Counted from the first letter of the stretch, positions 1-9,200 are shown. The stretch is 64,000 nt of DNA from Bacillota bacterium (GCA_016286445.1 JAEESS010000005.1:18535-82534), one strand, 5' to 3'. Made by a program: numbers and translations. The notes: generated by a model from the sequence alone, not told the origin.

Positions 1-648
1 AAGTGCGAAGTCGTCGTCTGCCCGCCGTACGTCGATCTGTGCTGCGTCGGCAAGGCGATCAAGGGCACGAACATCAAGCTCGGTGCGCAGAACATCCACT
101 GGGCGGAAAAGGGCGCGTTCACCGGCGAGATCTCCGCGGACATGCTGAAGGCACGCGGCGTCGAATACGCGATCGTCGGTCACTCCGAGCGCCGTCAGTA
201 CTTCGGCGAAACGGATGAAACCGTCAACAAGCGCGCGCTTGCGGCACTGAACGCGGGCATCACCCCGATCATCTGCGTCGGCGAATCGCTTGAGCAGCGT
301 GAAGCGGGCGTGACCGATACGCTCGTCTCCGGACAGACCGTTGCGGCACTCAAAGATATGACGAACGAACAGGTCGAATCCCTCGTTATCGCATACGAGC
401 CCATCTGGGCGATCGGCACCGGCAAGACCGCGACGAAGGAAGACGCAAACGCGACCATCGGCGTGATCCGCAAGGCGATCGCAGGCGTGTTCGGCGAAGC
501 GACGGCAAACAAGGTCCGCATTCAGTACGGCGGCAGCATGAATCCGAAAAACGCGTCCGAGCTCATGGCGATGCCGGAGATCGACGGCGGTCTGATCGGC
601 GGCGCAAGCCTCAAGGCGGAAGACTTCTCAAAGGTGGTCCATTTCTGA
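1..648 (+). CDS. tpiA: Triosephosphate isomerase, 5' end outside window
   Basis: This enzyme interconverts glyceraldehyde-3-phosphate and dihydroxyacetone phosphate in cytosolic glycolysis. The frame is open from base 1, so the N-terminus lies upstream of the window and about 215 residues remain of the usual 250. The catalytic histidine lies in [13 protein letters not shown] and the catalytic glutamate in [14 protein letters not shown]. The phosphate-binding segments RIQYGGSMN and GLIGGASLK follow near the end. The stop codon overlaps the start of gpmI by one base (TGATG), so the two glycolytic genes are translationally coupled. Such clusters normally also hold gap and pgk upstream, which is inference here. 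Confidence 0.97.
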   Translation, partial: KCEVVVCPPYVDLCCVGKAIKGTNIKLGAQNIHWAEKGAFTGEISADMLKARGVEYAIVGHSERRQYFGETDETVNKRALAALNAGITPIICVGESLEQREAGVTDTLVSGQTVAALKDMTNEQVESLVIAYEPIWAIGTGKTATKEDANATIGVIRKAIAGVFGEATANKVRIQYGGSMNPKNASELMAMPEIDGGLIGGASLKAEDFSKVVHF

Positions 649-2189
649 TGAAGCCGATCACCGCATTGATCATCCTCGACGGCTTCGGCTATCGCGAGGA
701 GAAACAGTATAACGCGATCCTGACCGACGGCGCAGTGAACTTCATGCGTCTTTGGAATGCCTACCCGCACACGCTGATCGGCGCGAGCGGCATGGACGTC
801 GGACTTCCCGACGGGCAGATGGGCAACTCCGAGGTCGGTCATACGAACATCGGCGCGGGCCGCATCGTCTATCAGGAGCTGACCCGCATCACTAAGGCGA
901 TCCAGGACGGCGATTTCTTTGAGAATCCGGCGTTCCTCGGCGCGATCGAAAACTGCAAGGCGCACGATTCCGCGCTGCATTTCATGGGGCTCTGCTCCGA
1001 CGGCGGCGTGCACAGCCACCTCGAGCATCTCTACGCACTCGTCGAGCTTGCGAAACGGAACGGGCTCAAGAAAGTCTACGTCCATTGCTTCATGGACGGC
1101 CGCGACGTCCCCCCGTCCTCCGGCAAGGGCTATCTCGAACAGCTTGACGCAAAGCTCAAAGAGATCGGCTGCGGCAAGATCGCAACGGTCATGGGCAGAT
1201 TCTACGCGATGGACCGCGACAACCGCTTCGAGCGTGTGGAACGCGCGTACGCGGCGCTGACGTACGGGGAAGGCTTTACCGCCTCCTCCGGTCCCGAAGC
1301 GATGCAGAATAGCTACGACCGCGGCGACACCGACGAGTTCGTACAGCCGACCGTGATCCTGACCGACGGCAAACCGACGGCAACGATCGGCGCAAACGAC
1401 AGCGTGATCTTCTTCAACTTCCGTCCGGACCGTGCAAGAGAGATCAGCCGCGCGTACATCTTCGAGGACTTCAACGGCTTCGAGCGTAGATTTGGCTTCT
1501 TCCCGCTCTATTACGTTTCGATGACGCAGTACGACAAGACGTTCGAGAACGCGCTGCACGTTGCGTTCAAGCCGCAGTCGCTTGCGAACACCTTCGGCGC
1601 ATATGTCGCCGACAAGGGACTTTGCCAGCTTCGCATTGCAGAGACCGAGAAATACGCGCATGTCACGTTCTTCTTCAACGGCGGCGTCGAAGCGCCGAAC
1701 GCCAACGAGGATCGCTGTCTCATCCCCTCGCCGAAGGTCGCTACCTACGATCTGAAGCCCGAGATGAGCGCGTATGAGGTCGCCGCGGAAGCGAAGGCGC
1801 GGATCGAGAGCGGCAAGTACGACGTGATGATCCTGAACTTCGCAAATCCGGATATGGTCGGACACACCGGCGTCATGGAAGCGGCGGTCAAAGCGGTCCA
1901 CGCAGTCGACGAATGCCTGAACACCGTCGTAAACGCGATCCTTAAGACCGGCGGACGCTGCATCGTAACGGCGGACCATGGCAACTGCGAGCTGATGTGG
2001 GACGAGGCGCAGAACGCGCCGTTCACCGCGCACACCACGCTGCCGGTCCCGTGCATGCTGATCGATGACACGCGTAAGGACGCGAAGCTTCGCGAAGGCG
2101 GCAGGCTCTGCGATCTTGCGCCGACGCTTCTGGAGCTTCTGGGGCTTCCGATCCCGGCGGAAATGACAGGCAAATCGCTGATAGGATAA
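648..2189 (+). CDS. gpmI: 2,3-bisphosphoglycerate-independent phosphoglycerate mutase
   Basis: The product interconverts 3- and 2-phosphoglycerate in glycolysis using two Mn ions, without the 2,3-bisphosphoglycerate cofactor. The 513 residues match the usual family length. Visible motifs are the metal-binding aspartate in ILDGFGYRE (D11), the phospho-accepting serine in GNSEVGHTN (S61), substrate-binding DGRDVPPSS, GRFYAMDRDNRFER and FRPDRARE, and the C-terminal metal ligands NPDMVGHTG and ADHGNCE. Its start overlaps the tpiA stop by one base. A strong terminator follows at about 2214, which closes this glycolytic transcript before secG. Confidence 0.97.
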   Translation: MKPITALIILDGFGYREEKQYNAILTDGAVNFMRLWNAYPHTLIGASGMDVGLPDGQMGNSEVGHTNIGAGRIVYQELTRITKAIQDGDFFENPAFLGAIENCKAHDSALHFMGLCSDGGVHSHLEHLYALVELAKRNGLKKVYVHCFMDGRDVPPSSGKGYLEQLDAKLKEIGCGKIATVMGRFYAMDRDNRFERVERAYAALTYGEGFTASSGPEAMQNSYDRGDTDEFVQPTVILTDGKPTATIGANDSVIFFNFRPDRAREISRAYIFEDFNGFERRFGFFPLYYVSMTQYDKTFENALHVAFKPQSLANTFGAYVADKGLCQLRIAETEKYAHVTFFFNGGVEAPNANEDRCLIPSPKVATYDLKPEMSAYEVAAEAKARIESGKYDVMILNFANPDMVGHTGVMEAAVKAVHAVDECLNTVVNAILKTGGRCIVTADHGNCELMWDEAQNAPFTAHTTLPVPCMLIDDTRKDAKLREGGRLCDLAPTLLELLGLPIPAEMTGKSLIG

Positions 2190-2213
2190 GCGAATTATCA
2201 AGCAACGGCACAT

Positions 2214-2246
2214 GCGGGAGGTCGAAATCGACCTCCCCTGCTTTTT
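2214..2246 (+). terminator. Rho-independent terminator after gpmI
   Basis: A GC-rich stem (GGGAGGTCGA paired with TCGACCTCCC around an AA loop) is followed by a run of five T residues. It lies 25 bases downstream of the gpmI stop. Confidence 0.85.
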
Positions 2247-2371
2247 GCAAAGGCATTTGTCTGCGTCCATTCCCCGTGTGCATTTCAATGCGGCGTCGCT
2301 TCGTTTGCCGGGCCGTTCCGCGCGGTACGAATATATCCTTGCAAATCATCGGAATCTTTTTCGTTTTATGC

Positions 2372-2400
2372 TTGCATTTTCGATAGGTGCGTGTTATAAT
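2372..2400 (+). promoter_or_regulatory. SigA-type promoter of secG
   Basis: TTGCAT (2372-2377) and a perfect TATAAT (2395-2400) are separated by 17 bases. The expected start site leaves a short leader carrying a GGAGGA ribosome site before secG. Confidence 0.75.
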
Positions 2401-2431
2401 CATTCCCGCAGATATTTTTGGAGGAACTGTT

Positions 2432-2692
2432 ATGGATATTTTAATGTGGGTTGTTGCCGGCATTCTTGTCGTTTCGTCGATCTTGATGTGCGTAGTCGTG
2501 CTGATTCAGCAGACCAAGTCTTCCGGTCTCGGCGCGGCATACGGCGGCGACACCGTTTCTTTCTCGCAGCGCGGAAAGGCTGCAAGCCGTGAAGCAAAGC
2601 TGCAGAAGATCACCGTTGTTCTCGCGATCGTGATCGCGGTCATGGCAATCGCTCTTATGCTGATCGCCAGATTCGCCGGCAAATCGATCTGA
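2432..2692 (+). CDS. secG: Preprotein translocase subunit SecG
   Basis: This small membrane subunit of the SecYEG channel helps SecA-driven export. From the ATG at 2432 the product is 86 residues. That start is preceded by GGAGGA seven bases upstream, and a longer frame beginning at 2387 lacks a ribosome site and would precede the expected transcript. Two transmembrane helices are visible, [20 protein letters not shown] and [20 protein letters not shown]. Between them lies the typical SecG loop with a [14 protein letters not shown] segment. The neighbour smpB follows after a hairpin, so the two may be partly co-transcribed. Confidence 0.95.
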   Translation: MDILMWVVAGILVVSSILMCVVVLIQQTKSSGLGAAYGGDTVSFSQRGKAASREAKLQKITVVLAIVIAVMAIALMLIARFAGKSI

Positions 2693-2715
2693 TCGGGACA
2701 TACAAGCGCATGCAG

Positions 2716-2742
2716 CGGTGCATCTTCGGATGCACCGTTTTG
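2716..2742 (+). terminator. Hairpin terminator or attenuator between secG and smpB
   Basis: The stem CGGTGCATC / GATGCACCG closes a TTCG tetraloop and is followed by TTTTGATT. The short U-run suggests incomplete termination into smpB. Confidence 0.6.
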
Positions 2743-2765
2743 ATTCTCAGGAAAGGAGACGTGCC

Positions 2766-3233
2766 ATGCCGGTACATAAAGGAATCAAAATCGCCGCGCA
2801 GAACCGCAAGGCGCGTCACGATTATTTTATAGAGGATACCTACGAATGCGGGATCGCTCTTTTAGGCACCGAGGTCAAGTCGATCCGAAAGGGGTCTTTG
2901 AACCTCAAGGACAGCTATGCGCAGGTCAAGAACGGCGAGCTGTTTTTGATCGGCATGCATGTGAGCCCGTACGAACAGGGAAACATCTATAACCACGATC
3001 CGTTCCGCACGCGGAAGCTTCTTGCGCACGCACGCGAGATTAAAAAGCTCAACTCGCTTTCACAGGCAGACGGCTACTCCCTCGTTCCTCTGTCCGTCTA
3101 TTTCAAGGACGGCAAGGTCAAGGTCGAGCTGGCGGTGGCAAAAGGTAAAAAGCTCTACGACAAGCGTGCGAGCATTGCGGAACGCGACGCCGATCGCGAT
3201 ATGGATCGGAACATCAAAAAGCAGTATCGCTGA
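2766..3233 (+). CDS. smpB: tmRNA-binding protein SmpB
   Basis: SmpB binds tmRNA and brings it to stalled ribosomes for trans-translation. The ATG at 2766 is preceded by AAAGGAGA at proper spacing and gives 155 residues, the normal length. Family motifs are visible: [39 protein letters not shown], and [12 protein letters not shown]. The basic tail [17 protein letters not shown] is also present. The gene sits 42 bases upstream of ssrA, which encodes its RNA partner, so protein and RNA of the same ribosome-rescue system are adjacent. Confidence 0.97.
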   Translation: MPVHKGIKIAAQNRKARHDYFIEDTYECGIALLGTEVKSIRKGSLNLKDSYAQVKNGELFLIGMHVSPYEQGNIYNHDPFRTRKLLAHAREIKKLNSLSQADGYSLVPLSVYFKDGKVKVELAVAKGKKLYDKRASIAERDADRDMDRNIKKQYR

Positions 3234-3275
3234 CGAACCGTCGGCATACCTTATAGCATACCGCTTTACGGTCTT

Positions 3276-3630
3276 GGGGGCGAAATGGTTTCGACGGGGA
3301 TCGCGGAAGCGGGATAAGCGAGCCGAAGCCCCGTGCTTCGTTAAAAACGGGAACTGTCTAAAATAACTGACAACAATCACAAACTGCTCGCAGCTGCATA
3401 AAGCAGCTACGCGTCCGCCCGAGGAAACCTACCGCTTCGGAACCGGGCGTCATTAGGGTAGGGAACGAACCTGCGTAAGCTTTGCCGCAGGCCGGACTTT
3501 ATGAAGCTACCGTAACGCGGAGCCTGTCACCGGGCGCCGCGCGAGGGGAATCCCAAAACAGTGACTGCGCTCGGAGAAAATCCTGCCAACGGGTTTTCGG
3601 ACGGGGGTTCGACTCCCCCCGCCTCCACCA
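3276..3630 (+). ncRNA. ssrA: Transfer-messenger RNA (tmRNA)
   Basis: The RNA begins GGGGGCGAAATGG and ends GCCTCCACCA, so the 7-bp acceptor stem pairs 3276-3282 with the bases just before the discriminator A and an encoded CCA. The T-arm (GGGGG, loop TTCGACT, CCCCC) is at about 3604-3620. The tag frame ends CAC AAA CTG CTC GCA GCT GCA TAA at 3378-3401, giving a C-terminus HKLLAAA. Upstream in frame are GAC AAC AAT from 3369, preceded by TAACT, so the likely tag is DNNHKLLAAA with a GAC resume codon; the exact resume codon is inferred. The typical small hydrophobic AAA end targets tagged proteins to Clp-type proteases. Confidence 0.95.
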
Positions 3631-3836
3631 GTAAAGAAAACAAGGCATCGCTGATGCCTTGTTTTCTTTTATAGAATTGTGCGGGGGGAGGAGAACCCGG
3701 CGCGGGGGTGAATGACGCCGCAGTGCGGCGTCAGAGCCGCGCCGTGACCGAGCCCGCAGGCGAGAAGCGACTCCCCCCGCCTCCACCATCAAAGAAACCT
3801 CTTTTGTCTACCACGGCAAAAGGGGTTTTTTCTTGC
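3631..3836 (+). repeat. Repeat copy R1 containing an ssrA 3'-end duplicate
   Basis: This is the first of three copies of a compound repeat (also 5041-5242 and 5897-6044). In order it holds the terminator hairpin, the string ATAGAATTGTGCGGGGG, a palindrome GACGCCGCAGTGCGGCGTC, and a stretch GCCGCGCCGTGACCGAGCC. At 3768-3788 comes a 21-bp sequence identical to the last 21 bases of the tmRNA gene (3610-3630). A second terminator-like hairpin (CTCTTTTG / CAAAAGGGG then T-run) closes it. The structure suggests repeated duplication of the ssrA 3' end. Confidence 0.8.
3633..3669 (+). terminator. ssrA terminator
   Basis: A perfect 17-bp stem (AAAGAAAACAAGGCATC against its complement) with a GCT loop ends in TTTTCTTTT. 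It also forms the left end of repeat copy R1, and the same hairpin recurs at about 5043 and 5899. Confidence 0.85.
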
Positions 3837-4201
3837 ATTTTGGGGTAAAAACGGGCTAAATATGGGTAAATCGGGCTTCGATGCGGTCGATTGGCTGCTT
3901 CGGAGCCCGATTTTTTGCTTTCAGAGGCAGGAACAGCCCGAAAATGCTGGTGTACTTTTTGCGTTTCTTTGCTCTGTAAAGAAAGAACAAAAAGGTGTAG
4001 GAGGCGGGAGTCGAACCGACTATTCACTAAGAATATCCAGTCACGTAATGATATAATTACGTGAAAATCTTGAAAATTCGGTTGTTTTGTGGTAAAAAAA
4101 TAATCGATGCTTTTTGATTATAATAATAGAAGTCGACAAATCGGGATTTGTGGAGGCACACCCACTATAGACCGAATACTGAATCAAAACGGAGAATAAA
4201 A
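3837..4201. other. Gene-free stretch between repeat R1 and the GNAT gene
   Basis: No convincing coding frame is present. The stretch holds a terminator-like hairpin at about 3870-3916 (AAATCGGGCT / AGCCCGATTT plus T-run). A fragment at about 3996-4018 reads on the minus strand as TTCGACTCCCGCCTCC, resembling the tmRNA T-arm and acceptor end in inverted orientation. A palindrome CACGTAAT-N6-ATTACGTG lies at 4042-4063 and a TATAAT at 4119-4124 upstream of the GNAT gene. The base composition is visibly more AT-rich than the housekeeping sequence. Confidence 0.55.
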
Positions 4202-4948
4202 ATGATTTACGATTTGAATGACCCGTCAAAAGCCGCTCCCCTTTTTGCGGACTGGAAGGATGCGGACGCCGGTATCGCAGCCTGTCTCGACAACGTGATG
4301 GGAAAGATATTTGCGGATGATACGGAACGACCGAAGGCTGCGATGGCTGTAGTCGGCGATTTTGCTTATTTCGCAGGGGAACCGAACATTGAGCTTGTAC
4401 GTGCCAGACCGGACCGATGGCTGGTCGTTGTGCCGCAGAATGAAGCGTGGGAGGAACTGATCGAAAACAACTTCCCCGCTTTCAAACGGATCCGCTATGC
4501 GACCCGGAAGGATACGAAATTCAATCGGAAAAAGCTTGAAGCAATGGTAAACGCGCTGCCGGAGGGATACGCGTTTCGCAGGATTGACGGAGAGCTCTAT
4601 GACGTCTGTCTGAAGAATGAAAACTTTGAGGAAGCCGTTTCGGCATTCGGATCGAAGGAAAAGTATCTCGAACTCGGGAGAGGTTTTGCCGTTATGAAGG
4701 ACGGTAGGGTCGTTGCCGCCGCATCCTCCTACACTCGTTATAAGAAGGGGATCGATATCGAGATCGACGCCGTCAAGGAAGAGCGGCACAAGGGGCTGGG
4801 TTCAGCCGTTGCCGCAAAGCTGATCCTCGAATGTCTTGATGAAGGATTGTATCCGGCATGGGACGCGGCGAACAAGATGTCGATCCGGCTTGCGGAAAAG
4901 CTCGGCTACGAATTCAGCCGCGAATACGTCGTTTACGGGGTGGAATAA
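4202..4948 (+). CDS. GNAT family acetyltransferase (GNAT_acetyltran-like)
   Basis: The 248-residue product starts at the ATG at 4202, behind GGAG seven bases upstream. The N-terminal two-thirds resembles the GNAT_acetyltran family (first described around zwittermicin resistance proteins). The C-terminal third is a recognisable N-acetyltransferase fold: VMKDGRVVAAASSY, then IEIDAVKEERHKGLGSAVA, the acetyl-CoA binding RxxGxG/A region, and WDAANKMSIRLAEKLGYE. Substrate is unknown. It lies between repeat copies R1 and R2 downstream of ssrA and has its own putative -10, so it looks like cargo of a repeat-bounded insertion rather than part of a housekeeping operon. Confidence 0.8.
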   Translation: MIYDLNDPSKAAPLFADWKDADAGIAACLDNVMGKIFADDTERPKAAMAVVGDFAYFAGEPNIELVRARPDRWLVVVPQNEAWEELIENNFPAFKRIRYATRKDTKFNRKKLEAMVNALPEGYAFRRIDGELYDVCLKNENFEEAVSAFGSKEKYLELGRGFAVMKDGRVVAAASSYTRYKKGIDIEIDAVKEERHKGLGSAVAAKLILECLDEGLYPAWDAANKMSIRLAEKLGYEFSREYVVYGVE

Positions 4949-5040
4949 ACGGCACGGCAAATTCCCGTTTGTTGAGGTGAAGCACGTAACATTTTGGCGC
5001 TCTTTCTATGGGATATGTATCATTTTGGCGCTCTTTCACA

Positions 5041-5242
5041 GTAAAGATAACAAGGCGTTTCTGACGCCTTGTTTTCTTTTATAGAATTGTGCGGGGGAAG
5101 GAGAACCCGGCGCGGGGGTGAATGACGCCGCGGTGCGGCGTCAGAGCCGCGCCGTGACCGAGCCGCAGCGAGAAACGACTCCCCCCGCCTCCACCATCAA
5201 AGAAACCTCTTTTGTCTGCCAGGGCAAAAGAGGTTTTCTTGC
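5041..5242 (+). repeat. Repeat copy R2 with ssrA 3'-end sequence
   Basis: This copy has the same order as R1: hairpin, GACGCCGC palindrome region, a 21-bp exact copy of the tmRNA 3' end at 5176-5196, and a closing terminator-like hairpin. The hairpin arms carry compensatory changes relative to R1 (GGCGTTTCTGACGCC instead of GGCATCGCTGATGCC), so the structure is conserved while the sequence varies. About 55 bases upstream (4985-5040) hold two near-copies of ATTTTGGCGCTCTTTC, a leader also found before R3. Confidence 0.8.
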
Positions 5243-5268
5243 TTTATTCCATGTGATGATGGTATAAT
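5239..5268 (+). promoter_or_regulatory. Putative promoter of the DUF402 gene
   Basis: TTGCTT (5239-5244) and TATAAT (5263-5268) are separated by 18 bases. The -35 element lies on the last bases of repeat R2, so the repeat edge may contribute to expression of the cargo gene. Confidence 0.5.
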
Positions 5269-5305
5269 TTCTTTAAAAATATCGACTTGCAAGGAGTGTT
5301 ATCCG

Positions 5306-5824
5306 GTGGGCATGAGAAAACGCTTTGCGTATAATTCGGAAGACCTATACAAACAAATCACTGTCGATGAGCCTTTTTTCAAGGGCGTCGCCTGCATTGT
5401 TAAGCTTCAGAACGTCGCAAAACCAAAATACATAGATCACGGCAAGGAGAAGATTTGCATTATCGATAACGGCTATTCTTTGATCGAAGCCTATCCTGAT
5501 AACGGCAAATACGCGCTTACCATCATGTTTGACGATAGAGGGACCCTGATCGAGTGGTATTTTGACATAGCAAAATCTATCGGCATAGAAAACGGAATCC
5601 CGTTTGAAGACGACCTGTATCTGGACATGACGATTATGCCGGACGGAGAAAAGATTATACTGGATGAAGACGAATTGCTTGCTGCAAGAAACGAAGGCAT
5701 TATCTCGCAGGATGACGTGGACGGCGCATACAATACGCTTCGGGAGTTGGAAAAGAAGTATGCCTATCGTTTGGGTGATTTGATACAATTGACCGAATAC
5801 CTTAAAGAACGGTTTTGCATGTAA
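5306..5824 (+). CDS. DUF402 family protein, possible nucleoside phosphatase
   Basis: The 172-residue protein starts at a GTG (5306) with AAGGAG nine bases upstream; an ATG two codons later is too far from that site. The middle part, with GYSLIEAYPDNGKYALTIM, LIEWYFDIAKSIG and DDLYLDMTIMPDG, matches the DUF402 fold, whose characterised relatives include nucleoside tri/diphosphatases. The conserved acidic residues of WYFDI and LYLD would bind metal. A D/E-rich helical C-terminus follows (DEDELLAARNEGIIS). It is flanked by repeats R2 and R3 and is separate from any operon. The exact substrate cannot be told from sequence. Confidence 0.7.
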   Translation: MGMRKRFAYNSEDLYKQITVDEPFFKGVACIVKLQNVAKPKYIDHGKEKICIIDNGYSLIEAYPDNGKYALTIMFDDRGTLIEWYFDIAKSIGIENGIPFEDDLYLDMTIMPDGEKIILDEDELLAARNEGIISQDDVDGAYNTLRELEKKYAYRLGDLIQLTEYLKERFCM

Positions 5825-5896
5825 CCGGCCGCATCCCTCTGGTGTACTTTTCGGCGTTCTTTCTATGCTTTGGTACACTTTTGGCGTTCTTACACA

Positions 5897-6044
5897 GTAA
5901 AGAAAACAAGGCATCGCTGATGCCTTGTTTTCTTTTATAGAATTGTGCGGGGGGAGGAGAACCCAGCGCGGGGTGAATGACGCCGCAGTGCGGCGTCAGA
6001 GCCGCGCCGTGACCGAGCCGCAGCGAGAAGCGACTCTCCCCGCC
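5897..6044 (+). repeat. Repeat copy R3, truncated at the ssrA-like end
   Basis: R3 shares the hairpin, GTGCGGGG and palindrome regions with R1 and R2 but diverges just before the tmRNA tail (CGACTCTCCCCGCC, then unrelated sequence). It therefore lacks the CCTCCACCA end. Its upstream leader (about 5842-5896) again has two copies of a TACACTTTTGGCGTTCTT-like string. Confidence 0.75.
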
Positions 6045-6289
6045 AAAGCAAAAAACCTGTCGCATCAGCGGCAGGCTTTTTGCTTTGTATTCTTCATTCT
6101 TAAGTCTTCATTCTTCTATTTTCTTATCCGGATTTACATAATAAATATATATCCAGACAATACTCTTTTATACTGTTTTAGAAACAACGCGCCGTGATCG
6201 AGCCGCGCTTCACCGTGCTTTTCTCTTGCACAAAACAGAAACCTCTTTGATCCGGGACCGGAAAAAGAGGTTTCTGTTTTGCAGTCAAT
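6045..6289. other. Gene-free stretch with two terminators
   Basis: A hairpin at about 6046-6084 (AAAGCAAAAAACCTG... paired with CAGG-CTTTTTGCTTT) follows R3. An AT-rich stretch with no coding signal follows it. A long stem AAAACAGAAACCTCTTT / AAAGAGGTTTCTGTTTT at 6233-6281 serves as terminator for the minus-strand lipoprotein operon ending at 6290. Confidence 0.6.
6233..6281 (-). terminator. Terminator of the peptidase/CotH operon
   Basis: A stem of about 17 bp with an A-rich and T-rich base closes a short GC-rich loop. It can act in both directions but lies directly after the minus-strand stop codon at 6290. Confidence 0.75.
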
Positions 6290-9200
6290 TTACGGAGTCT
6301 GGTATTTTTCGATCAGCGCATCGATGTCGGATTGCTTGATGTTAAATTCCTTCCGGATCTGCTCCAGCGCGATGGCGGGACGTTTTTCCAGCTTTCTGCG
6401 CATCGTTTCGATCGAGCTTCTCCACTGCGACATGCTCTTCGGAAATCTCCACCGTTCGATATGCCGTTCCATTTCCGGTTCCAGCTCCTTGGTCATCTGA
6501 TCGAGCAGCGCAGTAAGCCGATCGGACGAAAGGTGCGTCATGACGAGCTCCACATAGCGCTCGATGAATTTCTGCCGCCAGCCCGGATTGGTCTTCAGCG
6601 CCACCGTGAAATAGAAGTAGGTCAGCGATCCGTTGTTCGACGGCGTGCCGCCCTTGTTGAAGTACAGATACGCGACGTTGCGGTTTTCTCCGCTGCTCAG
6701 GGCAAGGTCCAGATCATACAGGATCGGACGCCATTTGATGCGGTAATCGTTTGTGCGCCAGTATTTCTGGTTGAAGCAGTCGGTGTCGATGAACAGCTGT
6801 CTGCAGATGACATAATCGATAAACGCGTCTGCATCGACCTTTTCGAGGAACTTCTGATATGCGTCGTCGGAGGAAAGATTTGCGTTCTTTGCGGCGTTGA
6901 ACACGCTCTTAAATTCCTTATTCGTACCCTTCATTGCGGTCGAGCCGTTGCGCATGATGGTATTGACCGTATCCGGATCGACGCCGAAGTGCGTTTCCAG
7001 ATAACGGGAATTGAGATCCTCGTTGAAATCGTAGATCCCGTAATATTGCCCGTTGACATAGATCACGCAGAAGCGGGAGTTTGCGCAATCGACGTTCAGT
7101 CCGACGCATGCGCGGGAAACGAACGCGTCCGTCAGCCTTGCATTGGCATAGTCCTGCCCCGCCTGTCTGACCGCAAAGGAGGAAAACTTCGTAAACGCGT
7201 AGTCCGGAAAGAACGGATAATCCACATACCGCATGCCGTACTCTGCACGAAGCGTCAGCGTCATGGATTTCTGCGAGATGTACTTCAGCGTGCCTCTGCC
7301 CTTTGCCTTGATGTCGCACGGGAACGCCGTACCCATCAGCCCGTCGGCTTCGTAGTAGTTCACATAGCCCTTGCGCTCCTTGATGTCCTTATGCTCCTTG
7401 ACCTTATAGACCGCGTTGAAATCCTCCGGCGACATGGCGATGCAGACCACCGGAAGTGTATGCGGTTCTTCAAAGAGGTAATGGAACGTCACGATCTCGC
7501 TGCGCAGCAGACCGTCCCGATAGGCGACTGCACGGATCACGGCATTCTTACTGACGTCGATCGGTCCCGTGTACAGCTTGCTTCCCTGCGAGGGCTCGCT
7601 GCCGTCCGTCGTATAGCGGATCTCCGCATTCGGATCGATGCACGAAAGCGTCAGAGAAAACGCGTTCGTATGATACAGCGCCGTTTCGGAAAACGTCGGC
7701 TGACTCACATAGCCCGGGTAATGCTGTTCGCTATTCTTTTCGCCCTTGGTCTTATTCGTGAAGAAAACGCGGCGGACATGGTTGTCGCCCTCGATGCGTC
7801 CGCTCGACATGCCCTTGCGCTGTACGCCGGTCTGGAACGCGTCGCGCACGACGCCGCCCGCATCGGACAGATACAGCGTCTCGCCTGCGGGACTGACTCC
7901 GAAGTTTGCGTCTCCGTTTTCATGATCCGCATACGAGCCCGTCGTCTCCAGCACGGCATAGTCTTTTGCGCCGACCTTCAACGACGTGATCCGGTATTTC
8001 TTCAGATCCTTCAGCGAATCGCTCAGATACCAGCCTTCGAGCGATACCGTCTTGTCTCCGCCGTTATACAGCTCGATCCAGTCCTTTTCGTCGCTTCCCC
8101 GATCGTGAATGGCGCATACCTCGGAGATGTATACGCCGTCAGGTTGAAAAAAACCGATCGCCTCCGCGGTCTTTTCCGCATGTCCGTTCGGTTCGCCCGG
8201 CGTCGGATAGCGGTAATAGACCTGTTCGTTGCTGTCGTTGAGCCCGACCGAGACGTTTTCGGGAAGCTCGGGGATCGTCACCCAGTCGAGCTCGCCCGTC
8301 TCGGAATTGTAGAGGAACAGCGTTTCGCCGGTGCCGAGCGAGAAGCTTGCATGCAGCTCGCCCGTGACGTCCGTCTTGCCGGACAGGAAAATGACGAGAT
8401 AGGACCTGCTGTTGATCGCCATGTTCTCCGGCAGCGCCCATTTCATCAGATTTTTCGGGTTATCAGAAAGATACCAGCCGGAAAGCGTGATGGGCTGATC
8501 GGTCGTGTTGAAGAGCTCAACCCAGTCCGTGCGCTCGCCCGTGCTGTCCGTGATGCTGTAAGCGTTGTTCGCAAGCGCTTCGCTGATACGCAGTCCCGTG
8601 GGACGCGTTGCATTCTCCGTCGGATCAACGGTTTCGGTGTTTGGATCGCTCTTCTGCGGCTCCGTCGTTTCGTCCGGGCGGTACGGCGGTTCGTCCGTGA
8701 TCTCCGCCATGTTCGCTTCGCCCGGCGTAGGCGTTTCGCACCAGCCGAACGTGCCGCTGCTGCGGCGCGCATACGTTACATCCTTATATGGAGTTTCCGG
8801 CACCTCGACCTTGTCGATCTCAAACCCGTTCGGATCGAACAGCAGCAGCGTCTCGCCGCTTTTGCTGATTCCGAAATCGACGCAAACGTGCTGATCCTTT
8901 GTTTCGCAGTCTTTTTCACAGCAGTAGACGATCAGATATCCGTTCGCGGGAAGGATCCCGGAAAGGTTTGCGTCATCGTAGTCGCTCGGCTTATCGCACA
9001 GCGTAAAGCCCTCCAGCGAAATATTCGTTCCGGTGGTGTTGTGCAGCTCGATCCAGTCGCACTTCAGGCAGCCGCCGCAGGACAGGACCGTATTGCGCGC
9101 GGAGACCTCGCTGATCTCAACGCCCTCTGCCGGCACGGGCTGTTCCGGTTCCTTCGGCTCTGGCTGCGTATCGGTGATCGCCGTCGTGTTCGCCGTTCCC

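Noticed and set aside
522..2288. Minus-strand open frame opposite gpmI
   Set aside because: gpmI is unambiguous on the plus strand; the antisense frame has no motifs or ribosome site.
3996..4021. tRNA gene on the minus strand
   Set aside because: Only a T-loop and acceptor-like piece is present; the T-stem does not pair and no D-arm or anticodon arm is found. It is better read as a tmRNA-tail remnant.
3631..6289. Insertion sequence or prophage
   Set aside because: No transposase, integrase or phage structural gene is present between the repeats; only short cargo genes are seen.
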